Part shown: one piece after another, positions 6,016-13,627 of the stretch
Position numbering within the stretch: the stretch's first letter is position 1
How the letters are laid out: the number at the start of each line of letters is the position of its first letter
DNA from: Bacteroidota bacterium
Lineage (GTDB): Bacteria > Spirochaetota > Spirochaetia > JABMQR01
DNA: 19,157 nucleotides
Assembly (NCBI GenBank): GCA_013202335.1
Contig: JABMQR010000108.1
Span: forward strand, 1 to 19,157
Direction of reading: 5' to 3'
Position numbers and translations under genes: made by a program
Notes under the pieces: model-generated
What the model was told of the DNA's origin: nothing
Databases searched by the model: none
Seen by the model: the letters and a program-made list of their open reading frames with translations, nothing else

Positions 6016-6240
6016 GAATCCCTATTAAAGTTAGTTAGTGTTAATTCCGTGGCCCCTGGTGACAGCTTCGCTTCCACTACCCCGTTAATATTCAAACAAA
6101 TGTAGGAAGCCCACCTTCAAATGTAATGTTACAAGATCTGTATAATATAGATGAATATCTATCTTTTTATAGGAACCCTTAATAATTGAAACATATTTTA
6201 TTTTGATGATAATCAATATTCCTAATCTGAAGGGCTTAAC
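6016..6240. other. Island edge: unidentified debris with a GC-rich patch
   Basis: No intact gene lies between the end of the tnpA homology and the ppdK terminator. Positions 6047-6084 are about two-thirds G+C in a very AT-rich setting. One frame (about 6081-6182) gives VNIQTNVGSPPSNVMLQDLY followed by NIDEYLSFYRNP and a stop, which could be the tail of a broken gene; I do not recognise it. GGGCTTAAC near 6231 is followed by GTTATTGCCC, a short imperfect inverted repeat. No 38-bp Tn3 end was identified. Confidence 0.4.
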
Positions 6241-6273
6241 TTTTCGGTTATTGCCCACCTTTGGCTCAAAATA

Positions 6274-6302
6274 AAAAGCTGCCGTTTGAAACGGCAGCTT
6301 TT
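6274..6302 (-). terminator. Strong terminator after ppdK
   Basis: A 12-bp perfect stem (6274-6285 with 6291-6302), including GCTGCCGT/ACGGCAGC, closes a 5-base loop. On the minus strand the stem's T's continue into TTTTTATTTT. It lies about 40 bases past the ppdK stop. The plus-strand side also ends in T's, so it could shield ppdK from island transcripts as well. Confidence 0.9.
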
Positions 6303-6343
6303 ATTATTATAATTGTTTCATAATACTATGATTCTTAAAACAA

Positions 6344-9040
6344 CTACATTCTTCTAATACTGGCTTGAGCAGCTGCCAGTCTTGCAATTGGTACTCTAAA
6401 AGGTGAACAACTTACATAATCAAGTCCAATCCCTGCACAAAAGTCTATTGTTTTGGGTTCTCCACCATGTTCACCACAGATTCCGAGTTTAATGTCAGGT
6501 CTGGTTTTTCGACCAAGTTCAGCAGCCATAATAACCAATTTACCAACACCATTCTGGTCAAGCACCTCAAATGGATCATATTCGAAAAACTGTTTATCAG
6601 TATCTTCTACATACGGTCCTAAAAAGCTTGCAGAATCATCACGGCTAAAACCGCATGTCATCTGAGTAAGGTCATTTGTACCGAAACTGAAAAATTCAGC
6701 AGATTTTGCAATTTCATCAGCTGTTAATGCTGCTCTGGGAACTTCAATCATTGTACCAATTTTGTACTCAATTGTTTTTCCCCGTTCAGCAAAAATAGCC
6801 TCAATTGTTTCAAGTGCATCTTTTTTACAGTAATCAAACTCTTTCACATTTCCAACAAGCGGAATCATTATTTCAGGCAAAACAGGAGTTCCGGCATCTA
6901 TAACATTCATTGCTGCTTCAATAATAGCTCTAACCTGCATTTTGAGTATTTCAGGGTAAACTACCGCCAAACGACAACCTCTGAATCCCAGCATAGGGTT
7001 AAATTCATGCAGCGCATCAACTTTAGCTGCAACTTCTTCATAGGGAACTGAAAGCTGATCAGCCATTTCCTGAATATTCTCTTTTTCATGAGGAAGAAAT
7101 TCATGGAGAGGAGGATCCAGAAGTCGTACTGTTGCCGGACGTCCGGCCAAAGCTTTATAAATTCCTTCAAAATCATCTCTCTGCATAGGAAGGAGCTCAA
7201 GCAGTGCCTGTTCTCTCTCTTCCATATTCTTTGCAAGGATCATTTTTCTGATGGAAATTATTCTATCTCCTTCAAAAAACATGTGTTCAGTACGACAAAG
7301 GCCAATACCTTCAGCACCAAATTTAACTGCCATCTCTGTATCTGCAGGAGTGTCAGCATTTGTACGAATTTTCAACAGTCGAAGTTCATCAGCATAAGAC
7401 ATAAAAGTATTATAATCTTTAAATAGTCCTGAATCTTCTTCTTTCATCTCTCCATTCAGAACCTGAACGATCTCAGAGGGTTTTACAGCTATCTCGGAAG
7501 CATAAATTTGTCCCGTAAATCCATCAATTGAGATATAATCGCCCTGTTTGACGATCAAATCACCAACTTTCATCTGTTTTGCTTTATAATCAATCTTTAA
7601 ATTACCGGCACCTGAAACACAGGGACAGCCCATACCTCTTGCAACTACTGCAGCATGACTTGTCATTCCGCCTCTGGCTGTTAATACACCCTTAGCGACA
7701 GCCATTCCACCGATATCTTCCGGACTTGTCTCGATACGAACAAGAATAACATCTTTCCCCTGAGCAGCATATTCTTCAGCTTCATGTGCTGAGTAAACTG
7801 CTAATCCACTGGCTCCGCCAGGACTTGCATTAAGTCCCCTGGCAACTTCTGCTACACCTTTTGCAGAAATGTCTTCCGGATCAAGAATTGGTGCAAATAA
7901 CTTTCCAAATTCATTTGCAGGAACCCTGCTTACAGCAGTTATCTTATCAATCAATCCCTCTTTTACCATCTCAACCTGGGTTTTTAACCAGCTGAAAATA
8001 GTACGTTTACCCGTTCTGGTCTGCAGCATATAGAGCTTTCCTTCCTGAATAGTAAACTCAATATCCTGCATATCCTTATAGTGCTTTTCAAGAAGACCGC
8101 GGATACCTACAAGCTGGTTGTAAACTTCCTCATTCTCATCTTTCAAGGTATCAATAGTAAGGGGTGTTCTGATTCCGGCTACTACATCCTCTCCCTGTGC
8201 ATTCATGAGATATTCACCATAGAATTTATTTTCACCGGTGGATGGGTCTCGGGTAAAAGCTACTCCGGTACCGGATGTGTTACCCATATTACCGAAAACC
8301 ATAGCCTGTACATTTACGGCAGTTCCGAGAAGTCCTCTGATATCATTCATCTGTCGATATTTTTTTGCCCGGTCATTGTCCCATGATCTAAAAACAGCAT
8401 CAATAGATTTAAATAACTGTTCTAAAGGATCGGTTGGAAAGTCTTCACCAGTTGCTTTTTTATATACTTCACGATATTTCTGAATTACAAGCTTCAAATC
8501 ATCAACACCTAGATCAGTATCAAATTCTGTACCAACCTGATCTTTTACTGCCTGAAGAGCCTCCTCAAAGCTGTGATGTGATACGCCCATAACAACGTCA
8601 CCAAACATCTGCATAAATCTTCTGCAACTGTCCCATGCAAATCTTTCATTACCGGATTTTTTAATTATTCCCTCAACAGCTGCAGGACTCATACCAAGAT
8701 TAAGAACTGTATCCATCATCCCGGGCATAGACTGTGCTGCACCCGAACGAACTGAGACAAGCAGCGGATTTTCGGAATCCCCTAATTTCGCACCCATCTC
8801 TTCTTCAAGTTTTCTTAAGTTTTCTAAAACTTGTTCCTTCAAAACCTTAGGATATTCCCCATCATTTTCTGAAAAATAAGCACAGGCCTCAGTGCTTATA
8901 GTAAACCCTGGGGGTACTGGTAGACCGATGCTGGTCATTTCGGCAAGATTTGCACCTTTACCACCAAGAAGTTCTTTCATTCCGGCGTTTCCTTCGGTCT
9001 CTTTTTTACCGAAAAAATACACATACTTGTTTTCTGACAT
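6344..9040 (-). CDS. ppdK: Pyruvate, phosphate dikinase
   Basis: This 898-residue cytoplasmic enzyme interconverts pyruvate + ATP + Pi and PEP + AMP + PPi. In anaerobes it often serves PPi-linked glycolysis. Domains run in order: an ATP-grasp nucleotide-binding domain (about 1-350, with GGKGANLAEMTSIGLPVPPG and SVRSGAAQSMPGMMDTVLNL), the swivelling phosphohistidine domain (GGMTSHAAVVARG, His462), and the C-terminal PEP/pyruvate TIM barrel (GTMIEVPRAALTADEI, FFSFGTNDLTQMTCGFSRDD, and KLGICGEHGGEP with catalytic Cys855). Length matches the family. ATG at 9040 follows GGAGG about eight bases upstream. It is monocistronic, with terminators on both sides. No regulatory RNA was recognised in its roughly 160-base upstream region. 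Confidence 0.98.
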   Translation of the reverse strand: MSENKYVYFFGKKETEGNAGMKELLGGKGANLAEMTSIGLPVPPGFTISTEACAYFSENDGEYPKVLKEQVLENLRKLEEEMGAKLGDSENPLLVSVRSGAAQSMPGMMDTVLNLGMSPAAVEGIIKKSGNERFAWDSCRRFMQMFGDVVMGVSHHSFEEALQAVKDQVGTEFDTDLGVDDLKLVIQKYREVYKKATGEDFPTDPLEQLFKSIDAVFRSWDNDRAKKYRQMNDIRGLLGTAVNVQAMVFGNMGNTSGTGVAFTRDPSTGENKFYGEYLMNAQGEDVVAGIRTPLTIDTLKDENEEVYNQLVGIRGLLEKHYKDMQDIEFTIQEGKLYMLQTRTGKRTIFSWLKTQVEMVKEGLIDKITAVSRVPANEFGKLFAPILDPEDISAKGVAEVARGLNASPGGASGLAVYSAHEAEEYAAQGKDVILVRIETSPEDIGGMAVAKGVLTARGGMTSHAAVVARGMGCPCVSGAGNLKIDYKAKQMKVGDLIVKQGDYISIDGFTGQIYASEIAVKPSEIVQVLNGEMKEEDSGLFKDYNTFMSYADELRLLKIRTNADTPADTEMAVKFGAEGIGLCRTEHMFFEGDRIISIRKMILAKNMEEREQALLELLPMQRDDFEGIYKALAGRPATVRLLDPPLHEFLPHEKENIQEMADQLSVPYEEVAAKVDALHEFNPMLGFRGCRLAVVYPEILKMQVRAIIEAAMNVIDAGTPVLPEIMIPLVGNVKEFDYCKKDALETIEAIFAERGKTIEYKIGTMIEVPRAALTADEIAKSAEFFSFGTNDLTQMTCGFSRDDSASFLGPYVEDTDKQFFEYDPFEVLDQNGVGKLVIMAAELGRKTRPDIKLGICGEHGGEPKTIDFCAGIGLDYVSCSPFRVPIARLAAAQASIRRM

Positions 9041-9166
9041 TAGTTAGATTCCTCCATCTATAATTATTAAGCGATCATAAACATGTTAATACCTAACCAC
9101 CTGAAAAAATGGTTAAAATTCTTGTTTATCTGACTATTATTAGGAACTTTTGATTTTATTTTATCT

Positions 9167-9182
9167 TTACGCATGAGCGTAA
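9167..9182. repeat. Short inverted repeat upstream of ppdK
   Basis: TTACGC and GCGTAA (6 of 6) surround ATGA. On the minus strand it falls between a weak TTACTT and a TAAAAT hexamer spaced by 17 bases, so it may be an operator in the ppdK promoter. The promoter itself is weakly supported. Confidence 0.3.
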
Positions 9183-9206
9183 GTAATTATCATATATTTT
9201 GAATGT

Positions 9207-9248
9207 AAAAAAAAGAGCTCATTATGTCAACAACAACATTATGAGCTC
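9207..9248 (-). terminator. Terminator of the sigma-factor gene
   Basis: GAGCTCATAATGT (9248-9236 on the minus strand) pairs with ACATAATGAGCTC (9227-9215) with one mismatch, around an 8-base loop. Eight T's follow (A's at 9207-9214). It begins 32 bases after the stop of the sigma-factor gene. Confidence 0.9.
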
Positions 9249-9280
9249 CAATATCAAAATATTAATCAAAAACCGCAATA

Positions 9281-10153
9281 TTAAGCAGAATAGGCTTCAA
9301 GATATTTACTTCTTGAAGGATGTCTTAATCTCTCAAGAGCTTTTTTCTCAATCTGCCGAATGCGTTCTTTAGTAAGGTTATATATATCTCCAATTTCTTT
9401 TAAAGACATTGCATGGCGGCCGTTAAGACCAAACCGATACTCAATAATCTCAGATTCTTTCAGGCTAAGCGTATGCAGAACTGAGTTAATATCATCACGA
9501 AGTGCATTTTCCACGACACTCTCTTCTGGTGATATATAATCAGAATCTTCAATAAAATCTCCTAATTCTGAATTATTATTGTCAGTGAAAATAGGAGATT
9601 CCAGAGAAACCATATCTCGTGATATACTTAATAAATCAGCAATATGTCCCTCATCAAGTTGTGTCATTTTAGCTATAGCATAGAGATCAGGATTCTCTCC
9701 GTTCATTGAAGTCAACTCTTTTTGTGCTTTTTGGATCTGTATAAGTTCATTTGCACGATTCAGCGGGAGTCTGATAGTCCTTGATTTTTCACAGATGGAC
9801 TTCAAAATAGCCTGCCTGATCCACCAGACAGCATAAGAGATAAAATGATACCCCTTTTCAACATCGTATCGGTCAATAGCGTTCATAAGACCAATATTAC
9901 CTTCATTGATTAAATCGATTAATGGAAGACCCTGATTTTGGTATTTTTTGGCAACATTAACCACAAATCTCAAATTGGACTCGATTAATTTCTTTTTTGC
10001 CGTTTTATTTCCCTCAGCTGCTTTTGTTGCTGTTTCTACCTCTTCCTCTCTTTTAAGAAGTGGTATTTTATTTATTTCTTTTAAATACATTGAAAGAATA
10101 TTATCATCTTCTGTATAAGAATGTTCTGTTATGTAGGTATTTTTAGCTTTCAT
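9281..10153 (-). CDS. Compact sigma-70 family factor (group 2, RpoD/RpoS-like)
   Basis: This 290-residue protein lacks the long N-terminal region 1.1 of the primary sigma factor. Region 1.2 is NILSMYLKEINKIPLLKREE. Region 2 includes NLRFVVNVAKKYQNQGLPL and FISYAVWWIRQAI, which bind core polymerase and the -10 box. Region 3 follows, then region 4 with SLKEIGDIYNLTKERIRQIE, the -35-binding helix-turn-helix. The start is taken at ATG 10153, with AGGAGG six bases upstream. The frame opens at 10192, but those 13 codons cross a leader hairpin. It most resembles an alternative factor used in stationary or stress states. With about 36% GC and this domain order, a compact primary factor is possible but less likely. 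Confidence 0.9.
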   Translation of the reverse strand: MKAKNTYITEHSYTEDDNILSMYLKEINKIPLLKREEEVETATKAAEGNKTAKKKLIESNLRFVVNVAKKYQNQGLPLIDLINEGNIGLMNAIDRYDVEKGYHFISYAVWWIRQAILKSICEKSRTIRLPLNRANELIQIQKAQKELTSMNGENPDLYAIAKMTQLDEGHIADLLSISRDMVSLESPIFTDNNNSELGDFIEDSDYISPEESVVENALRDDINSVLHTLSLKESEIIEYRFGLNGRHAMSLKEIGDIYNLTKERIRQIEKKALERLRHPSRSKYLEAYSA

Positions 10154-10160
10154 CACAAGC

Positions 10161-10188
10161 CTCCTGCCTACATACAGCAGGATGTATG
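10161..10188 (-). promoter_or_regulatory. Leader hairpin able to mask the sigma-factor ribosome binding site
   Basis: On the minus strand CATACA (10188-10183) pairs with TGTATG (10176-10171), leaving the six-base loop TCCTGC (10182-10177). That loop is perfectly complementary to GCAGGA (10167-10162), which contains most of the ribosome binding site AGGAGG. The RNA could form a pseudoknot or a competing stem that hides the site. The pairing is seen in the sequence; regulation of translation is inference. Confidence 0.5.
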
Positions 10189-10264
10189 CCAACTTTATGG
10201 TAAATATCTTATTCTTTATACCACAAAGTTTTATATGTTTTTAACAGAATAATTATAATAATTA

Positions 10265-10306
10265 ATTATAGGGTATTTTTAATATAAGTGTGTCAAATTT
10301 ACACAC
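10265..10306 (-). promoter_or_regulatory. Sigma-gene promoter candidate with an overlapping palindrome
   Basis: On the minus strand TTGACA (10296-10291) is followed, after a long 20-base spacer, by TATAAT (10270-10265). The palindrome GTGTGTCAAATTTACACAC (10288-10306) covers the -35 box, so a bound protein could block or tune this promoter. The spacer is longer than optimal and the real start site may be elsewhere in the 110-base leader. Confidence 0.35.
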
Positions 10307-10338
10307 CGAAGTATTATCAGCAATATACTGAGTAAAAA

Positions 10339-10355
10339 TGACACATGATATGTCA
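10339..10355. repeat. Small palindrome between the TPR-like gene and the sigma gene
   Basis: TGACA (10339-10343) and TGTCA (10351-10355) are inverted around a partly symmetric 7-base centre. The TGTCA core also occurs in the 10288-10306 palindrome, so the two may be sites for one regulator. Confidence 0.3.
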
Positions 10356-10377
10356 AAGTACTTAGATGATTAAGAGA

Positions 10378-10899
10378 TTACTGTAAAAAAGATACAATCT
10401 TCCCTAATTTGAAGTACTCATCAGCATCTTTAAGATTCATTTCAGGGAATACAATTGTTGTCGAATAGTAATAGTTTACTCGTTCGTCACTACTCATACT
10501 TTTTAACTGAGGCAGTGTACATATCTCCAACCAGGTAGTTTTTATCAAATCATGAACCATATCACCCTCTGCCAGGGTATCAAATTGAAAATCTTTTTTT
10601 TGACTCAAATATCTGGAAAGCTGAATAGAATGGAACATTTCCCATTCAGCATTTTGAGAAGTTCCTTCACTATTTCTATCGCGTACCGTAAAAGCGTTTA
10701 ACCAGCAACGCCGGGCATACCCCTTATGTCCCATTTTTTTAAAGGCCAGGCCAAGATAAAAAAGTATTTCTCCCAGTTCTATATTGTTTTCACACTCACA
10801 AACTTCAAGAGCATTCTTAAACCTATTCATTGCCTCATGGGCTTTCTGGGAGAATAATAATTTTTTCCCTTCATTAAGAAGTTTTCTGCATTCCATCAT
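10378..10899 (-). CDS. Small TPR-like protein of unknown function
   Basis: This 173-residue protein has no signal peptide or membrane segment and is probably cytoplasmic. Residues about 3-70 form two helix pairs of tetratricopeptide type (LNEGKKLLFSQKAHEAMNRF, then EILFYLGLAFKKMGHKGYARRC), which usually mediate protein contacts. The C-terminal part (about 85-173) has no motif I recognise. The gene lies 224 bases before the sigma-factor gene on the same strand, with palindromes between, so co-transcription is possible but not shown. ATG 10899 lacks a ribosome binding site and sits just after a strong promoter, suggesting a leaderless message. A second ATG follows at once (MM). Confidence 0.7.
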   Translation of the reverse strand: MMECRKLLNEGKKLLFSQKAHEAMNRFKNALEVCECENNIELGEILFYLGLAFKKMGHKGYARRCWLNAFTVRDRNSEGTSQNAEWEMFHSIQLSRYLSQKKDFQFDTLAEGDMVHDLIKTTWLEICTLPQLKSMSSDERVNYYYSTTIVFPEMNLKDADEYFKLGKIVSFLQ

Positions 10900-10908
10900 A
10901 ATATCAAT

Positions 10909-10937
10909 AATATACGAAACAAATACTTATCAGGCAA
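10909..10937 (-). promoter_or_regulatory. Promoter of the TPR-like gene
   Basis: On the minus strand TTGCCT (10937-10932), a 17-base spacer and TATATT (10914-10909) fit the sigma-70 pattern. The predicted transcription start is about 10902, only three bases from the ATG. Confidence 0.6.
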
Positions 10938-10993
10938 GAAATTTATTCTATTACTAATGCAATAAATCAAATTCTAAAAAAAATATTTACCGC

Positions 10994-11022
10994 TTGACCA
11001 ATACTGATAACATGCGTATATT
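10994..11022 (+). promoter_or_regulatory. groES promoter
   Basis: TTGACC (10994-10999), a 17-base spacer and TATATT (11017-11022) make a good sigma-70 promoter. It would give a leader of about 118 bases. No CIRCE element (TTAGCACTC-N9-GAGTGCTAA) is present. Confidence 0.65.
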
Positions 11023-11087
11023 TTCTTTGAATTAATAAGTTATTTATTGGCATAGTTCCGTAATATTTTGGGTATGCCCTAATAATA

Positions 11088-11106
11088 TGGTTCAATTACT
11101 GAACCA
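11088..11106. promoter_or_regulatory. Palindrome in the groES leader
   Basis: TGGTTCA (11088-11094) and TGAACCA (11100-11106) are perfect inverted repeats around ATTAC. The site lies between the predicted transcription start and the groES ribosome binding site. It may be an operator or RNA hairpin replacing CIRCE; its role is unknown. Confidence 0.45.
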
Positions 11107-11146
11107 CACTTAAAAAATAAAAATGAATAATATCAGGAGGATTTTT

Positions 11147-11410
11147 ATGAAGATCAAACCACTTAGTGATCGAGTGCTTGTAAAAGTTGAAGAAGTTGAG
11201 GAAAAAACAGCAAGCGGTATCTTTATTCCGCAAACAGCTCAGGAGAAAACTCAAATTGCATCAGTAATTGAAATCGGTGATGATGAAGAGATTAAAGTTA
11301 AAATAGGCGATAAAATTATGTATGATAAATATGCCGGTACAACGATCAAAGTAGATGGTTTTGATCATTTACTGCTTCGAATGACTGATATTCTTGCTAT
11401 TATTGAATAA
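11147..11410 (+). CDS. groES: Co-chaperonin GroES (Hsp10)
   Basis: This 87-residue lid of the GroEL chaperonin opens with KPLSDRVLVKVEEVEEKTAS, followed by GIFIPQTAQEKTQIASVIEI. The SGIFIP stretch is the mobile loop that docks on GroEL, and the chain closes with LLLRMTDILAIIE. It is at the short end of the family, as in some spirochaetes. ATG 11147 is chosen because AGGAGG lies six bases upstream; a frame opening at 11123 has no such site. No groEL follows: a terminator comes next, so groEL must be elsewhere. Treponema pallidum also has the two genes apart. Confidence 0.97.
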   Translation: MKIKPLSDRVLVKVEEVEEKTASGIFIPQTAQEKTQIASVIEIGDDEEIKVKIGDKIMYDKYAGTTIKVDGFDHLLLRMTDILAIIE

Positions 11411-11456
11411 AAGAGTAAAAAGCTAACACGGGAATTTGATTCACCTTCTAGAGAAT

Positions 11457-11500
11457 CCCCAATAAACGTTGTGTATGATAACGTTATTGGGGGTTTTTTT
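11457..11500 (+). terminator. groES terminator
   Basis: CCCCAATAA plus CGTT on the left pairs with AACG plus TTATTGGGG on the right (one bulged A), followed by seven T's (11494-11500). It lies 46 bases past the groES stop and 10 bases before the end of the convergent helicase gene. Confidence 0.92.
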
Positions 11501-11509
11501 GCACACTTT

Positions 11510-13627
11510 TTATTCCTTGGAGTAGAGAAAATCCTCAAACTTTTCCCTGACACGATCAGAATCATGTATTTCGGTCAAAGTATCAGGTAGTGATTTTAGA
11601 AGAATTCTTCCATAAAATTTATGTATAATCCTGGAATCAAGTATAAAAACACCTCCCCGGTCGAATCTATTTCTTAAAAGTCGGCCAAACCCCTGTTTCA
11701 ATCTTACCGCAGCTTCAGGAAGAGAGATTTCAAGAAACGGATTTCCACCACTCTTTTCTAACGCTTTATAACGGGCAGAAACAACAGGATTGGTGGGTAC
11801 CCTAAAAGGTATTCGGGTAATAATAACTGAGCGAAGAGTATTACCGGGTGCATCAACACCCTCCCAAAAAGATTCAGTTGCAAGTAAAACACTTTTTTCA
11901 TCCTGTATAAATTCCGCTAATAGTTTTGATCTGTCTTTTTCTCCTTGATACAGGAGTGTTATATTTTCAGTTTCAAGTGATTCAAGTAAATATTCATGTA
12001 CTTTCCGAAGAAGTGCATAAGAAGTAAAGAGTACCAGAGTTCCTCCATCAGAGGATTCTATTAATTTACGGGTAAAATCACAAATAAAGGATTCATACCC
12101 ATCGCGCTCAAAAGGCATTGGCGCATTTGAGGGAATTCCAAGGAATAGATGCTTCTTAAAATCGAATGGTGAGGGGAAATACTTTTTTTTGTAATGTGCT
12201 AATTCCTTACCATATAATCCTACCTGCTTTTCCCAATAGGAAAAATCATCACCAGCAGTTAATGTCGCTGAAGTACAGACTACAGACTTGTATGCGAGAA
12301 GAATGTTCTCACATATTGTATCTGCTACACTAACCGGAGTTATCTTCATCTGACTTGTAATGCTGCCCGCGGCACTCTTCATACTGTCCAGCCAAAAAAT
12401 ATCTTCCGGACAGGTTATGAATTTACTGAACTTCTTCAATAATGCTGATGCAGAATTAAATTTTGAGGTGTTGTTTCTCAGCTCCTGCAGTACAGGATAG
12501 GATTCCTCATTCTCTTTACAATCAGTTATCAGCAACTTATTCTGTTCAGCTATTTTTTTTAGCACAAGACTAAGTGATACATATATCTCCTCAAATTGTG
12601 TATATACTTCCTCATCCAGTTTTTCATGCACAGTTTCAACAAGAAGAGAACTTTGATTTAATGTATTAAAAATATCCAGAATATTCAGGTCAAGCTTATC
12701 AGTATTTTTACGCAGATCTTCAAGCAGCTCTTTAAGTCTACTTGTCTGCTCACCTGCCGTAGTAACAAAAGGAAGAATTCTCACAGCTATTCCCTGAGGT
12801 TTCCCAAATTTCATGTGGAGAAGGTCGTACATCAAACGTCCAATTGATTGACTATCGTATACTTCAGTGAAATAACTCGTAGCATTTTTCTCAATATTAT
12901 GTGCTTCATCAATTATTAACCGGTCAAAAGGGGGCAGAATTGCCTGCTCCTGCGGATCTATCTGCTCATGCTCTCTCATAACTATATCCGCAAAGAGCAG
13001 GTGATGGTTAACAATAATTATATTGGCCTCTGATGCTCTTTTTCTTGCCTGCAGAACAAAACAACCCTCTCGGTACGGGCAGCGGTTTTTAAGACAGAAA
13101 TCTGAATCGGAACAGACTCTGTTCCATATTTTTTTATTGATGTGTTTTTCGAGCTCTGAGAACATTCCTGTTGTTGTATTTTCAACCCACTTACAAAAAT
13201 AACTAAAAGCGTCATTTTCCTGATGCGAAAGCAATGGACCTTCCTGGACCTCTTCAAATAGTTTTCGTAGGCAAATATAGTTTGATCTTCCCTTTAACAG
13301 TTCAGCTTTTATGGTAATATCAAGGATTTTCTGAAGAATTGGTATATCTTTTTCAAACAACTGATGCTGGAGGTTAATTGTTGAGGTGGCTATGACAACT
13401 TTATCATCACTATTCCCGGCACACCAAAGCATCGCCGGAATTAAATAGGCAAAAGACTTTCCTGTGCCTGTACCTGCTTCTACAACACAGATACCTGCAT
13501 CACTAAAGGTATCTGAAATCATACAAGCCATTTCCACTTGACTGCTGCGTGATTCAAAGGTAGGTATATTCTCAGCTAAATTACCCTGAGAACCAAGAAT
13601 TTGTTCTATTGTATTATTTAGATTCAA
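11510..13627 (-). CDS. dinG: DinG-family superfamily 2 DNA helicase (XPD-like)
   Basis: This ATP-driven 5'-3' DNA helicase of the DinG/XPD group acts in repair and in resolving unusual DNA structures. Visible motifs are Walker A (VVEAGTGTGKSFAYLIPA), four cysteines of the iron-sulfur cluster (from CLRKLF to SDFCLKNRCPYREGC), the DEAH box (LIIDEAHNIEK), motif V/VI regions (LLATESFWEGVDAPGN) and QGFGRLLRNRFDRGG. The first spaced Cys lies well before the other three, as in the family. The frame is open to TTG 13669, giving 719 residues but no ribosome binding site. TTG 13627 has AGGA eight bases upstream and gives 705 residues. Either start overlaps the end of the response-regulator gene. Last gene of the six-gene operon. 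Confidence 0.92.
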   Translation of the reverse strand: MNLNNTIEQILGSQGNLAENIPTFESRSSQVEMACMISDTFSDAGICVVEAGTGTGKSFAYLIPAMLWCAGNSDDKVVIATSTINLQHQLFEKDIPILQKILDITIKAELLKGRSNYICLRKLFEEVQEGPLLSHQENDAFSYFCKWVENTTTGMFSELEKHINKKIWNRVCSDSDFCLKNRCPYREGCFVLQARKRASEANIIIVNHHLLFADIVMREHEQIDPQEQAILPPFDRLIIDEAHNIEKNATSYFTEVYDSQSIGRLMYDLLHMKFGKPQGIAVRILPFVTTAGEQTSRLKELLEDLRKNTDKLDLNILDIFNTLNQSSLLVETVHEKLDEEVYTQFEEIYVSLSLVLKKIAEQNKLLITDCKENEESYPVLQELRNNTSKFNSASALLKKFSKFITCPEDIFWLDSMKSAAGSITSQMKITPVSVADTICENILLAYKSVVCTSATLTAGDDFSYWEKQVGLYGKELAHYKKKYFPSPFDFKKHLFLGIPSNAPMPFERDGYESFICDFTRKLIESSDGGTLVLFTSYALLRKVHEYLLESLETENITLLYQGEKDRSKLLAEFIQDEKSVLLATESFWEGVDAPGNTLRSVIITRIPFRVPTNPVVSARYKALEKSGGNPFLEISLPEAAVRLKQGFGRLLRNRFDRGGVFILDSRIIHKFYGRILLKSLPDTLTEIHDSDRVREKFEDFLYSKE

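Noticed and set aside
6020..6095. attC-like integron site
   Set aside because: Searched for RYYYAAC and GTTRRRY core pairs on both strands around the GC-rich patch; the order and spacing do not fit.
6226..6262. CTTAACTTTTCGGTTATTGCCCACC as a right Tn3 end
   Set aside because: The inner end looks right (AAAAGTTAAG when inverted), but the outer bases are not GGGG and no inverted partner is seen.
10154..10192. Thirteen extra N-terminal codons on the sigma factor (start at 10192)
   Set aside because: These codons cross the leader hairpin, have no ribosome binding site and do not resemble sigma-factor sequence; ATG 10153 has AGGAGG.
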